Part shown: in pieces, positions 11,335-22,699 of the stretch
How positions within the stretch are numbered: the first letter of the stretch is position 1
Layout of the letters: the number at the start of each line of letters is the position of its first letter
Assembly (NCBI GenBank): GCA_917880885.1
Contig: OU862919.1
Span: 13,844,001 to 13,908,000, forward strand
Source: Limnephilus marmoratus
Taxonomy: Eukaryota; Arthropoda; Insecta; Trichoptera; Limnephilidae
Length of the DNA: 64,000 nt
Reading direction: 5' to 3'
Program-made: the position numbers and the translations under genes
Notes under the pieces: generated by a model
Told to the model about the DNA's origin: nothing
Seen by the model: the letters and a program-made list of their open reading frames with translations, nothing else
Databases searched by the model: none

Positions 11335-11589
11335 AAAGTGTATTCATGATTCCACTACCAACACGTAATTTTCTAGCTCTGGGAGAGTTCAACGCGTTAG
11401 CGTCCAGCCAATAAAATGCGATACGAATTCACATTCTATTCAGGAGTTGATTTTTTTAAAATAAGTTGTAATGTACAATGTAATAGATAGATCAGTGGCA
11501 CTTAGCTAATTTTAATTCACTAATATATTATTTATTTTAATTATTCGCTTTCTTGCCAACATTTTAATTCTGAATTTTAACGTTTTTAT

Positions 11590-12018
11590 TAGTGACCGAC
11601 CGAAGGTTCGTTTTCGGTTTCAAAAAAATCAAGTTTTGGCATCAGTTTCGGTTTCGGCAGAAAATCTGCCGTTTCGGTTTCAGTTTCGACAAAAAAATCT
11701 AGTTTCGGCATCAGTTTCGGTTTCGGCAGAAAATCTTCAGATTGTATTTAACATGTTTTGTTATTTTTTATGAATTTTGTTTCTTTTATAGATGTAAAGT
11801 AAAAAAAAATCTTTTCACATACTTCAATTATTGTTTTTTCTTTATTTATTTAATTTAACACGTGCTAACTGTCTGAATAAGTGTAAAAAATAAGCCAAAT
11901 AACAGTAAACAATCGATCTTTAACATGTCTAAAAAAGTTACGGTTTCGGCCGAAACTGAGACAGACACCGAAGATTCGTTTTCGGTTTCGTGGAAAGTCC
12001 TGTTTCGGTCTGACACTA
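11590..12018. mobile_element. hAT MITE with TCGGTTTCGG repeats
   Basis: TIRs TAGTGACCGACCGAA and (inverted) TAGTGTCAGACCGAA are flanked by the 8-bp duplication GTTTTTAT (11582-11589, 12019-12026). The left half is an irregular array of CGGTTTCGG words. No coding sequence. Confidence 0.85.
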
Positions 12019-12238
12019 GTTTTTATGGTTAAGTATACCTATCAACTATCCAAATTTAAAAAAAAAGAGCTTCGTGTCAATAATATTTTTTTTTATTTTT
12101 ATTATTCCATAAATGTTTACATGTTACAGTTTTTCCCATTTTTGAACTAGGCTTTTGCCCGTGTTGTATATAAACTGTACAATGGGCGTACATCACCACT
12201 TCTACCATCTACAAACATACTCACACTTATCTTCACAC

Positions 12239-12530
12239 CAGTGGCGGTCCGTGAGTTTTCAGTGAGCTCGAGTGCTTGCTAAGATTGAAAAAAACGACGT
12301 TATTGATGATGTTGTAGCTGAAAATGTTTTTTTTTTTAATTTCAACATTCCGTATGAAGATCTTTCAGTAAGTGGATGCGGCGCATCTTCATACAAAATT
12401 TAATGAATATCTTCATACAAAAAGTTGAAATTTAAAAAAAAAATTATTTCATTTTCAGCTACAACATCAATAACGTCGTATTTTTCAATCTTAGCAATCT
12501 AGCTCACTGAAAACTGACAGACCGCCACTG
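12239..12530. mobile_element. Fold-back hAT MITE
   Basis: The unit starts CAGTGGCGGTCCGTGAG and ends with near-complementary GACAGACCGCCACTG. Complementarity runs inward for about 100 bp through TCAGTGAGC, TTGCTAAGATTGAAAAA and GACGTTATTGATG. Imperfect 8-bp duplications CTTCACAC and CTACACCC flank it. Confidence 0.85.
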
Positions 12531-12539
12531 CTACACCCA

Positions 12540-13010
12540 CAAACCTACCCTCTACGTACATCTTTACTAAATATATATACCATAAACAAGACACCACAAA
12601 GAAACATATCATAGGTATAGGTACCCACCACGAAATATTACTTAATCTGTAAATTGTCTCATCACTCATCACTGTAACCAATACACTGTTTGTTTCTCTA
12701 TAAATTAATAAAAAAAGGAAAAATGATTTAATTAAAACGTAAACATATAATATGTGAAACAGAAAGCAATATTAAAACCATCAGGTCTGATCGTCAAACA
12801 ACACATTTTTTTCAATTATAATATTTATTTATTCATGTAAACAACATAATGTTTCAATAATAATACTAATTTAATCACAATAAACATTTTTAAATCAATA
12901 ATAATACGTTTTTAATCACGTAAACAACTATTACTTACAGCGAATAAAAAAATAGGTATCGAAATAATTATTGATTTTTCTACCTCCTTTAAATAAATAT
13001 TTTTAAATAG
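12540..13010. other. Gene-free AT-rich stretch
   Basis: Nothing recognisable was found apart from simple A/T-rich sequence. Confidence 0.3.
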
Positions 13011-13013
13011 ATT

Positions 13014-13126
13014 AAACATTATTTCTTTGTTAGAACCACGTATGTTTGCCCTGAGGAAGGAACGGTCGTACTAAAACGGGTCGACGTTCAAAAAATGTAA
13101 GTGGTTCTAACAAAGAAATATTGTTT
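13014..13126 (+). repeat. Inverted-repeat unit with degenerate hammerhead-like core
   Basis: 26-bp arms (13014-13039, 13101-13126; GTGGTTCTAACAAAGAAAT with one mismatch overall) enclose GTTTGCCCTGAGGA, a GGAAC half-stem and a TAAAACGGGTC block. This aligns with the better-preserved unit at 62903-63123. Both share the flank ATAATGGA(T/G)AACC and CAAAGTTATAGC. It probably derives from the terminal region of a Penelope-like element. Confidence 0.6.
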
Positions 13127-13129
13127 AAT

Positions 13130-13900
13130 TTATTTATAATGGATAACCACAAAGTTATAGCCACATTCAAAAATATAAATACCTTTATATTTAACTGAAT
13201 TTGTGTACAGTCCAGGGCTGTGTTATTTATTTTGACTAATAAAAATATACGTGTGTATGTAGTGGGTACCTAATTGCCTTTCTCGTTTAATCCTTCAGAA
13301 AATATATTTTTAATGTTGTATGTATATATATTTATTTCATTATATTATTGGCATGATTTTTTTTTCTAGTATGAAAATACATAAAGAACTTCAATCATTT
13401 AACTTTACACATAAATATCATGTGCAGATTTTTTTAAACGTGAATAAAAACCATAGTCGCCATTACCTGAAAAAGTCACCATTTCTTGGAAAAAATATTT
13501 CAAAATTTAGTGAGGGTCAAACAACCAATAAGTTAGCTGAACACCTGCGTTTTGTGTTTCTATTCAAATAGTCAATGTCAATAACTCAGTCAAAAGGTGT
13601 CCTTCATAAGTCGTAAAAGGATATGGTTTTTTAATGTTTTGGTGATCGTACAAATTTTCGATACCTACTTGTTATAATTAACTAATAATTTGTATTACGT
13701 TCAAACGTGACTCATAGTATTAATCTAGTTCACATGTTTTTTTACAAAACGTGTCCAACTTGATGTATTAGTTAGTTACAGTTTATACAAATTAATAATG
13801 GAGTATTTTCACAAATTATGTTGATATAACTGATCGTTGTACTAAAAATTTATAATTTCAACATTTTTATTCATAATTATTGATTTGAAACAAATTCCCG
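13130..13900. other. Gene-free AT-rich stretch
   Basis: It begins with the flank shared by the two hammerhead-like units. A frame at 13320-13571 has no motif and is not supported as a gene. Confidence 0.3.
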
Positions 13901-13905
13901 CGGAA

Positions 13906-14130
13906 ACGGCACGGCGACGGCAACGGCTCGCGACATATCATTTCTTTAATTCGAGTGAGGGAGAATCAAGAAAATGATTACTCTTTTTACCCTTCGAGGA
14001 AGCAGACACAAGTACATCGTTTCTCTCATCCTTTGTTTCACTATTATAGTGTGTGTGAAAGAGCTGCACAGCGTGATATCGTGATAAGGGACGCATGTTT
14101 ATCGCATTTTTTGTGCCGTCGCCGTGCCGT
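13906..14130. mobile_element. Small MITE, 17-bp GC-rich TIR
   Basis: ACGGCACGGCGACGGCA (13906-13922) is perfectly inverted at 14114-14130. The 225-bp interior has no coding signal. The target duplication could not be fixed. Confidence 0.7.
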
Positions 14131-14194
14131 AACTATGGAATAGTATTCCCACGTTTATGGAACGGCGACTGTACAAAAAAGGAAATAAACATTA

Positions 14195-14325
14195 TGTTAC
14201 TTATCACAAAAATGCTGCAGCTCTTTCATACGCATTAAATAATGACACACAATGTACGTATGTCTCATCTTGAGTCTCACCATTATTTAAGGTGTAAGAA
14301 AGAGCTGCAGCTTTATTGTGATAAG
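14195..14325. repeat. Inverted repeat around GAAAGAGCTGCAGC
   Basis: GCTGCAGCTCTTTC and TTAAATAATG on the left are mirrored by CATTATTTAA and GAAAGAGCTGCAGC on the right. Arms are about 40 bp and extend to ATCACAA/TTGTGAT. Confidence 0.65.
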
Positions 14326-14649
14326 AAAGAGTGTTGAATCTTCACCTGTTTTATAATTATTTTTTTAATTGCTGCTTTGTTCTGTTTTTTTTTCTTTTCT
14401 TAAATATTCTAGTTTAAATTCTGTAACTTTTATGTTTCTAAATACCTATCTGTGAACATTAATAATATAATTGGTCTGTTTTTGTCATCCTCTTATGTAT
14501 ATTATGTTACTAAGACTGTTTATGTTCCTTAAATAAATAAAGAAACGTACGTTTAATTTTTTGACTACCACAACAAGGGCATTAGCCTAGTATGGTAGTT
14601 AAAAAAAGGCAATATCTGTAAAATGTAAATATTTAAATATTTATGAAAG

Positions 14650-15150
14650 ACTAGCTGAACCCGACCACGCGTCGCTGTGGCTTTATCTGATTTTAATTAT
14701 TAAAGGAGTTAACAAAAATTGTGTAGCAACTGTGCATTTTTCAAGAAGACACATTGCTTAATTGAATATCTGATGTGTCTATGCTGTAGTGTAGAATATA
14801 AGGTAAGAAAAAAAAACATTCGTAAATTTAAAAAAATTATTTATTTATTTAGATCTTAACGGCTTTTACAATATCACGTTATTTCATGCGTTGCTATGCC
14901 ATTTAATAAATAAATTGTTTCTCCCTGAGTGTCCTTTCCCATTCGTCCCATTCCCCTTCCGCCTCCCCTTCTTCTCCTGCATCCTCTTCCCCTCTCGCGT
15001 TCCCACTCTGTCTCCTCCCCTTCCCTCTCCCCACTCCACTCCCCCCCCTTTCTCCGTCCCACAAACCCTTCTCCCGAGTGCTTCTCCCCCCTCACAGGTT
15101 CCCCTCCCCCTCCCAGGTTCCCCTCCCCCCTCTCGCCTTCGCCTTCCGTT
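14650..15150 (-). mobile_element. Helitron-like 3' ends with polypyrimidine tract
   Basis: Read on the minus strand, the segment ends GCCACAGCGACGCGTGG...TTCAGCTAGT at 14650: a short hairpin followed by CTAGT, the organisation of Helitron/Helentron 3' ends. A second partial end (GGCATAGCAACGCATG) lies at about 14885-14905. Between 14930 and 15140 the plus strand is almost pure pyrimidine. The same order is seen in the copies at 16.3, 21.0 and 46.5 kb. Confidence 0.5.
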
Positions 15151-15385
15151 GTTGAGATGAATGTGCTGCTCGTCTTCTTCGCGCTTCTACCTGTAAGCTT
15201 TTAAGTCTTTCTTCCCGACGATTCGCCAGTTCTTCTGCTCGCCTAATTCTAACTCGAACATGTTCATTATCGTCTAAACGTTCTTGATCAGTGCGGTTTG
15301 ATCTTCTCTGACGATCTGCGTTTGCGTGTCGAGTACGACAGCCTATCTTTGAACGTGAGCGAGGCATCCCACGAATGGTGATCAA
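15092..15385 (-). pseudogene. Arg-rich N-terminal fragment, possibly Helitron-encoded
   Basis: The frame begins MITIRGMPRSRSKIGCRTR and is a run of Arg/Glu/Ala-rich sequence (RRSNRTDQERLDD, RRAEELANRREERLKSL). This resembles the basic N-terminal leader found in arthropod Helitron Rep/helicase proteins. It lies in the right orientation upstream of the Helitron-like 3' end and then runs into the polypurine tract. No Rep or helicase motif is present, so the identification is tentative. Confidence 0.35.
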
Positions 15386-15766
15386 CTTTACAAAAACTTA
15401 CACATCAGTCAACTGGTCACAGTTACACTTTTTTGACCCTTTGAAAATTTGTCATATATAATTCGATTTGTTAATCTGATTTTTTGTAGGTTTTGCAAAG
15501 TTACGAACTGACATTCAGTACAATTATGAGTAAATTTAAAAAGCACAGAGAAAACAAATGAGTGAAAATATAATTTGTTAGATATATAATTGTAGGTATC
15601 ATAAATTTTTGAATCTTTTAATAAAATTAATAAAATGGCAACACTGTCTAGAACTGTCATTCCGTTGTTTACTATAAAAAATTATGAGCCAATTTAAAAC
15701 GCAAAAAAATATCCTTTTCCTTTGTAACTTCCAAATAAAAAGTATGTATAAACGCTCTTCTGCTAA

Positions 15767-16026
15767 AATGCAATGTTCTGTAAAAATTTTGAGTCAATCC
15801 ATCGATTACTTTCCGAGATTAGCGAACGCAAACATACGGAACCTAAATTTTTATATATAAAGATTAAAAAAATATATAGCTTAGTATGGTTAAAAAAAAT
15901 GGCAAAATCTGTAACATGAAAACATTTATCTTTATATACAACAATTTAGGTTCCGTATGTTTGCGTTCGCAAATATCGAAAGGTAATCGATGGATTAACT
16001 CAAAAATTTTACAGAACATTGCATTT
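15767..16026. repeat. Large inverted repeat, about 90-bp arms
   Basis: The arm starting AAATGCAATGTTCTGTAAAA (15767) is mirrored around 15935-16026, sharing ATCGATTAC and GCGAACGCAAACATACGGAA. Divergence is about 10%. The arms are the internal parts of two Helitron-like copies lying head to head. Confidence 0.7.
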
Positions 16027-16029
16027 CAG

Positions 16030-16495
16030 CAGAATAGTGTTTCTTTATATAATGACAAGCTCTGACGTTATGAAGTTTGTATAAAAAAAATTTAGTTTCG
16101 TATGTTTGGGTCCGCAAACCCCGGAAACATTCTATGGATTGTCTCAATTTTTTTACAGAGTATTGCATTTTTACAAAAGAGTGTTTCTATACATGATGGT
16201 AGTCTCTGGCGTTATGAAATATGTATAAATAATACTACAAAATTGTGTGTATTTCATATATTTTTGCGGCAGTGAGGGAAGGCGGGAGGGGGAGGGTAAC
16301 GAAGGAGATGGGGTTCGCGTAAAGGGTGACGAGGGATGGGAAAGGCGGGGAAGGTGGAAGGGGAACGTAGGAGGCAAAGAGGACGCAGGAGGGAAACGGG
16401 GACGCATGAGAATGGACAATATGGACAATGGACATGCAGGGAGAAACAATTTATTTCTTTGAATGGCATAGCAACGCATACCGGGAACCAGCTAG
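16030..16495 (+). mobile_element. Helitron-like copy, plus orientation, 3' end at CTAGTG
   Basis: Ends with GGCATAGCAACGCATACC, a hairpin remnant, then GGGAACCAGCTAGTG. It carries the family's CTCTGGCGTTATGAAAT block and a 170-bp polypurine tract (16262-16430). The ORFs called on either strand of that tract are compositional artefacts. Confidence 0.55.
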
Positions 16496-16499
16496 TGAA

Positions 16500-17430
16500 A
16501 TAATTAAAAAATGCCTTTTCGTCCCATCTGGTAAGACGGCTGTCACCAACATTGCCCGGCGTGACGTCAGTGCCGCCGAATTCACGAATGAAACGAACGT
16601 GTCGTTTTGTCGGCAAATCATAAATGACATACATATTTTAAATCGTTATAGAAAATATATTACACCTTTAAAAATACTTTCATTATTGCAATGTTTTTCG
16701 AGAATAAAAAATCATAAATCACTAATTTATAATTTAATATTCATAACGCATTTTATGAAAAATATAAATGACACCTTACAAAGCTATATTATAATTATTG
16801 GTTCATTAATAAAGGGTGGGCCATAAATAAACATTTGCACTTTTGTAATCGTGCTAGCGGTGATTCCGAACGGGGGAGGAGATCGGGGTCACTTATGCGT
16901 GGCTTCTCGCTTCTTGGAAATTTAGACACAATGGATCGCTTTACGGGAGAGCAACGCGATTTCTGGGTAAAACATTTTTAGACAAGCAATGATTTTGTTC
17001 TTTTCTGTTCAACAATGATTCTATTCTGTTTTACAAAACAATGATGCACGCCGCCTATTTCGTTCGCATCACCAATTACATTGGAGGGGACCCACCACTT
17101 TCCCAACGGCGTTATAAGGAAACATATGGTTTCCTCCTTCACCGCACACCTCAAGACTCTACTTTTTTTTGAACGAAGCTACATTTATTTGAACGACTCT
17201 AGACCCTCCAATGTCCATGCATACGGGGTTAGTAAGCAGTATGCAAGTACTTACATTAAAATTATACAAAAGATAAATAGAAGTAGCAGCCCGTGGAATA
17301 ATTCTTCTGAAATAGGTAACATCAATAAGAGAAAACAGTGTTAGTAAAAGAAAAATAAAAATAAAAATAAAAATAACGGCTAGACCAGTCGAAGAAACCT
17401 TCTGTAAATAAAATAAGTAATGAGGAAAAA
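16500..17430. other. Mostly unassigned; weak transposase trace
   Basis: Around 16930-16975 the plus strand reads MDRFTGEQRDFWVKHF, similar to the N-terminus of some mariner-related transposases, then breaks down. No terminal repeats were found. The rest shows nothing recognisable. Confidence 0.3.
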
Positions 17431-17434
17431 ACAG

Positions 17435-18273
17435 TTATATGATTATGTTATAATGTAAGTAATTACTATAATAGCGGAAAGAAAATAAAATATATAAAAA
17501 GAAGAGCCAGAGAAAGTATTCCATTGACCACCGGGCAGTCCCAATGAGAATACGTATAGCTATCGGCCCAACCGCAGACGATGCTCGAAGTCCGCGCCCT
17601 TTAGCCGGTTCCCCGATTTTGCCTTGAAGAAATGCACTTGGGAGAGAAGGGGAAGATTTTGAAGACCTTGAGGAAAAGATGAGCGTCGGGTTACCGGAGG
17701 GGGGACGGAAGGACATCGAGACCGCACGGTTACGCCTCAGGCCTACGCATGACGATGGGGGAGGCGCGGGCGGATCGCGGGAAGACCACTCTGGTGTGTG
17801 TTCGTCTGGCAATGTGCATGGACAGGGTCTATCCCACCCCCTTTCTATGGGGGAATGACGATACATAACATGTTCAGTTCAGTTGCGCCACCAAAGAATG
17901 GAAACCAAAACTAATACAGAAAAATAGAAAATAATAAGAGCATTTATACATGTGAAACATAATTACAGAATCAGTTCAGAGTGATAATATATCGAGCATT
18001 AGTGTCATCACTAATATCGATCACCAACACCAACATGACCTGTCGAGGTAAAAACATAAATCATTGTTAGCAGAGATCAGAAGAAAAAACAAAAGACAGA
18101 TGTTATCAGTATTTTATAGGTCACATAAGTTATATTATAGATAGTTCAAAGCATATTCACTAAATAAAGAGTAATAGAGGAGGACCGAAGAAGAAGACGG
18201 GAGCAATACGTGTGGCACCTGAAACAAAGATGAATTTAATCTAGGTCGGCGACTCTAAGTACAGGCCATCTCT
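17435..18273 (-). repeat. Probable 3' UTR of the R1-type LINE
   Basis: The segment directly follows the stop of the minus-strand LINE ORF at 18274. Its GC-rich part (17540-17850) gives a 143-codon open frame on the minus strand, with no recognisable domain. I treat it as non-coding. Confidence 0.3.
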
Positions 18274-18813
18274 CTACCAGGACTTGACAAACTTTTTCAA
18301 GCATTCAAAATTCTCTTTGTTCGACACAAGGTCAGCATTCCACGCTGGTCTTGTTATTCCGCGCAAGCCATCCAACATTTCCTCTCGTGCTTCCTTCATC
18401 AACTCGCAGTGCCACAGAATGTGCCTGGCGTCCTGATTAGTATCACCACATGCGCAGTTTGGGTGAGGAGAGAGGGTCAAGCTATGAAGCCGACCCCTGA
18501 ATTCCCCATGCCCAGAAAGCATCTGCGTCACATAGTGATCTAGTTTAATGTATGCCCCTTCCATTCTGAATTTAACTGAAGGGAAGAAGGAGAAAGTCCA
18601 TCTGCCCTTCGTCGACCTATCCCATCGCTCTTGCCATACACTCAGCGTTCTCTCGCGCATCGCTTTGAGCAAGCCAGGGAGGGCCACGACTCCTCCCGGT
18701 GTCAGCTCGACTCCCAGGTGGACAGCAGCCCTGCCTCTAATAAGTTCCTTTTTGGTCAATATTTCCCTAATTTCAAGGTCAATCGGCAGAATGCCGGCCA
18801 GAACCGGACCCAA
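18274..18813 (-). pseudogene. C-terminal fragment of an R1-type LINE ORF2
   Basis: The frame has KGRWTFSFFPSVKFRM, LDHYVTQMLSGHGEFR and a terminal Cys/His block CACGDTNQDARHILWHC. This is the C-terminal zinc-binding layout of R1-clade ORF2 proteins. It is 5'-truncated near 18813; the RT and endonuclease are missing. Confidence 0.8.
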
Positions 18814-18869
18814 TTACAGAGTATTAATCAGTACCCAAGTGTTAATTTAATCGAATCGTGGTTTAAAAT

Positions 18870-19634
18870 TTCGAAGAAACCGGCAGGAAAACAAACAGGG
18901 CGGCCATGGAGCAAAATAAATTGGTTAAAGAAATTTTCCCTAACAAACTGATCTCGCGCAGAGGAGGCCTCCCCGATGCCCGGATCTAACCCCAGCTGAT
19001 TTTTTTAATGGGATATATTTGTGTATATATTTATATATATTTGATATTACCACTCTTGTCTACGTAAATAAATCAGCGACCATACTCCAATTAAGGTGAA
19101 CATCCATCACAAAATGGTCAACATATCCCCAGATTTGTGACGAAAAGTTTTCGAAAATCTAACGGCCTGATTTGAAAAATGCCAGCGGCGAGATGGCGGC
19201 CATTTTGACGAAATTGTTTTTACGAAATGATTTTCCAGTGTATTTTTGTTCTTATCAATAATCATTTATTTAAATACGTTACATAAAATATGTTAATTGA
19301 AACATACTTATAGACCTACTTGTCACTGGTTACTATAATAAACGTGTTATTTAAACATGGGACTAATTATTTAGAGAACTAGCTTTACAGATTATTTATG
19401 GAAGCGTGCTTAATTAACCATACATTGTAATAATGTATAACTTCGTCAAATTGGACGTTATTACGCCGCACGCCGCACCACGTGTTTATTTATGCTGTGA
19501 AAAATAATGTATCTTGTCTACCTCGATATTATTTTATATGTATATATGAATGTATTACGTTTTCTAAATTTTAAAATGGGTATTCCAGCAATTATGTTGA
19601 ACTACAACACTTTTTTTAAATGATATGAATTTGC
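18870..19634. other. Gene-free stretch
   Basis: AT-rich, no recognisable features on either strand. Confidence 0.3.
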
Positions 19635-19638
19635 TTAA

Positions 19639-20217
19639 AGGTCTCTGCCCACTACACCGTTCCATACCATGACCGTACTATGAACGTATCAGCCACGAAA
19701 TAACCACGCTACGCCCTACTATGCCCACTAGAACGTGCTAACACCATATTATACCCGTACGTAACGGGTATAGTGACCGTATACACCGTGGTTAGTGTCC
19801 GTACCATCCCCGTTCAATAGGTGTACGGTGCCCGTTATATAATATCGCCTGTGTTTTCGTATCGGACTGACGCCTCAGAAGAAGCATAGTGTCATATCAT
19901 TAAAATACCTGGATATAAACACGAAAAATGAACACAAATCACGAACTGACGGAGTGGCAACGCAGTTAGAACGGGGATCATACGCGTATGATCCCCGTTC
20001 TAACACCGTCGCGTACCATGCATAGAGCGGACCGGCACCTGCAAAATATTGTCGTCGAGAATTTGCCGTCAGTCCGGTCATGGTATGCGACAGTGTTGGT
20101 CGGTGACGGAACGGTCTAGTGGGCAGCGTTTCATACTGATCGATACAAATAATATTTTTTTGCATGCGCCGTTACGGTTACGGTCATGGTACGGAACGGT
20201 GTAGTAGGCATAGACCT
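19639..20217. mobile_element. TTAA-flanked MITE with central palindrome
   Basis: The unit is flanked by TTAA on both sides (19635-19638, 20218-20221). TIRs of about 38 bp begin AGGTCTCTGCCCACTACACC and AGGTCTATGCCTACTACACC. TTAA targeting fits piggyBac-like or Kolobok-like transposases; none is encoded here. A 40-bp perfect palindrome lies near the middle. Confidence 0.9.
19965..20004. repeat. 40-bp perfect palindrome
   Basis: GTTAGAACGGGGATCATACG is followed immediately by its exact reverse complement, with no spacer. Confidence 0.95.
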
Positions 20218-20570
20218 TTAATTGTCAAACAGAAGGTTTTTCACTGATTTGGTATTTCAATTAAATGAGTAGTTGATAATCCGGAAATGCTTGCACTGAT
20301 AAGTTTTCGAATTCCACTACGTATACCTACTCAGAGAAGTCGGGATTTATTTCACTGCAGTAACTCTGGGACTAACTACCATATGTATTCCTCTTTACCT
20401 AGAATACTAATGGAGGGAAATAATTATACCAATTCAGTGGATATCTTCAATTCGTCACTAAACAAATTGAAAATATTATTACTAAAGCCGTTCGGTTATC
20501 TAATATCTACTATAAATCTATATATTTAAAAAATCAAAATATGCTTGCTTCGGTGTATATGAGTTATCTA

Positions 20571-20870
20571 TGCGTTGCTAAACCATTCATCCGATTGCGA
20601 TGAAACTTTTAGGATTTAATGTGCGCATGCCCGCGATGGTTTCTATAGGTATATATTAGTGAGCTCCGGTGTCATAAAATTATGCGTTGCTAACAATTCA
20701 TCCGAATGCGATGAAACTTTTGGGATTTAATGTGCGCATGCCCGCGAAGGTTTCTATACGCATTAGTGAGCTCAGGTGTCATTAAATTATGCGTTGCTAA
20801 CAATTCATCCGATTACGATGAAACTTTGGGGATTTTTTTCCGCGATGGTTTTTAAACATAAAATTGGGCT
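20571..20870 (+). repeat. Three tandem units of about 109 bp
   Basis: Units start with TGCGTTGCTAA at 20571, 20682 and 20790 and share ATTCATCCGA, GCGATGAAACTTT and GTGCGCATGCCCGCGA. They form the upstream part of the Helitron-like copy ending at 21174. Confidence 0.85.
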
Positions 20871-21174
20871 CTGGCATTATGAAATGAGTATAAAAAAATT
20901 GCAATAGGTGGTACGCGATCTGTTTGAAAACTGAATGTACCGGAACTGAATGTATGGAATGGTGGAAGGGGGAGGGGGACTCGGGAGGGGGTTTCGCGGG
21001 ACGGGGGAAGCGGGGGAGGGGAGTGGGGAGAGGGAAGGCGGAGTGGGAACGCGTGAGGGGAAGGGGACGCGAGAGAGGAAGGGAAGGGGAACGGGACGAA
21101 TGGAAAAAGTCACGCAGGAAGAAACATTTTTTTCTTAAGTGCCATAGCAACGCATGCCGGGAGCTCGCTAGTAC
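20871..21174 (+). mobile_element. Helitron-like copy with polypurine tract
   Basis: It contains GCTCTGGCATTATGAAATGA, a purine-only tract (about 20955-21100) and the terminal block GCATGCCGGGAGCTCGCTAGT. Order and sequence match the copies at 16.0-16.5, 43.7-44.2 and 46.4-46.7 kb. Confidence 0.55.
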
Positions 21175-21354
21175 TGTAATTTTTTTAGTAAACGTAAGTA
21201 AAAACCCCTAAAAAGGGGTTTTTATAAACAAATACGGGTAGATAAATAAATTATATTATTAATATTGCCTATGTCAGAAAATTATAACATGTTTTCTAAA
21301 AAATGTAAACCAAACAAACAAACATTATGAGCTCTCTGTGTAATATTTTTCGAT

Positions 21355-22290
21355 TATTCCATTAACAATATGTCGTTAGTATCTGTCTCGGAAATTAATG
21401 ACTTAGGTATTTGGTTTGACACGAAACTCAACTTTATCAAGCATATAGAAATAATAACCAATAAAGCTTTGAAAATGTTGGGATTTATTTTAAGGGTATC
21501 TAGTGATTTCAACAATGTCAATACTGTAAAAACATTATATATGTCACATGTAAGGAGTCATTTAGAATACAATTACACGGTTTGGTCCCCAAATTATGAG
21601 GTTCATTCACATGCGATTGAAAGAATCCAAAATAAATTTTTAAGATATGTGAATTTTAAAATGGGCATTCCTAGTGAATGCCTAAATTACGATAACCTAC
21701 TTTGTTCATTAAATTTAATAAAATTAACTGATCGTAGAATCATTTCCGATTTAACCTGTTTGTATAAAATCATAAATTCAATGTTTGATACCCCTGATTT
21801 ATTATATGTAATTTCTTTTCATACTCCAGGCAGGTCAGTCACAAGGCAGTACCTACCATATTATTGTAGCAATTCTAAGTCAACAAGTCAATATTATACT
21901 CCTATGTGACGGATTCAACAGCTTGGAAACAAATACTCCGATGTTGTTGATATATTTAGTACATCAATTTTATTATATAAGCATACCTTATTGAAATTTT
22001 TTCATCAAATAGGGGAATAATTTGATAAAGCTATTAAAATTGACTAACACATTGACAGTATTTTGTTGGCTGAAAGAAAAAACACTATTTCAGATTTTTT
22101 GTTTTTTGTATTTTGTACCTACATCCTGTGTGGTTCAAATTCAATACCTAATATTTTTACTTTGTATTTATTTTTGTGCAAATGTTTTAAACAGTAGTTT
22201 CCTGCACTATTTACTAGTATAATTTCGTTAATATTGTTATATTTATGTATGTAAAAGCCTAAATAGGCGTAAATAAATAAATAAATATTA
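21355..22290 (+). pseudogene. CR1-like LINE tail, RT C-terminus plus 3' UTR
   Basis: The 179-codon frame (21370-21909) has VSEINDLGIWFDTKLNFIKH and LYMSHVRSHLEYNYTVWSPN, diagnostic of the region after the RT palm. The 3' UTR ends in a GCCTAAATAGGC hairpin and (AAAT)n. It is 5'-truncated. Confidence 0.8.
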
Positions 22291-22344
22291 GAAAAAATCA
22301 AAATAACACGCGACTGTCAACAATCTACCACAATTATTTTGTAG

Positions 22345-22435
22345 CTAGGCAGTAGGCCACCGTAGTCGATGGTACAAACAGCTCTCGACTAGCAATCTGA
22401 AGGCCGCGATTTCAAATTCCGGCGTGCCCAAATTT
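22345..22435 (+). repeat. tRNA-derived SINE head
   Basis: CTCTCGACTAGCAATCTGAAGG followed by GATTTCAAATTCCGGC resembles the anticodon arm and T arm (B box) of a tRNA. A related copy is at 41728-41785. It looks like a degraded SINE, not a functional tRNA. Confidence 0.5.
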
Positions 22436-22501
22436 TATTTGATTGAATTGTGATATTTCACAATTTAATAATTTAAAATGATATAAGGTATATATGTATA
22501 T

Positions 22502-22693
22502 TTGCGGCACTTTCCAAAGCGGAAGTTACTCTCAACTCTCAATATCACCCTGATGTTAGACTACCATTTACCTTCCTCTTCCCCATCCTTCCCCTCTCCA
22601 CTACTTTCAGCCTCACAACATACACTAATTAGGGATGCGATGGTCTTATTGGCTCCAGGCGTTGGGAGCAGTTGGTACTCTTCTGTGGTATGA
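22502..22693 (+). repeat. Unclassified repeat family A, copy 1
   Basis: Shares CCTTCCTCTTCCCCATC, CTTTCAGCCTCACAACATAC and GGGATGCGATGGTC with copies at 27490 (inverted), 43275 and 49985. Confidence 0.65.
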
Positions 22694-22699
22694 ACATTA

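Noticed and set aside
17435..17866. 143-codon minus-strand frame with a hydrophobic C-terminus
   Set aside because: It lies in the presumed 3' UTR of the R1-type LINE and its GC-rich part explains the open frame. No recognisable domain.
22345..22435. A functional tRNA gene
   Set aside because: Only anticodon- and T-arm-like parts are present, without a closing acceptor stem. It is better explained as a SINE fossil.
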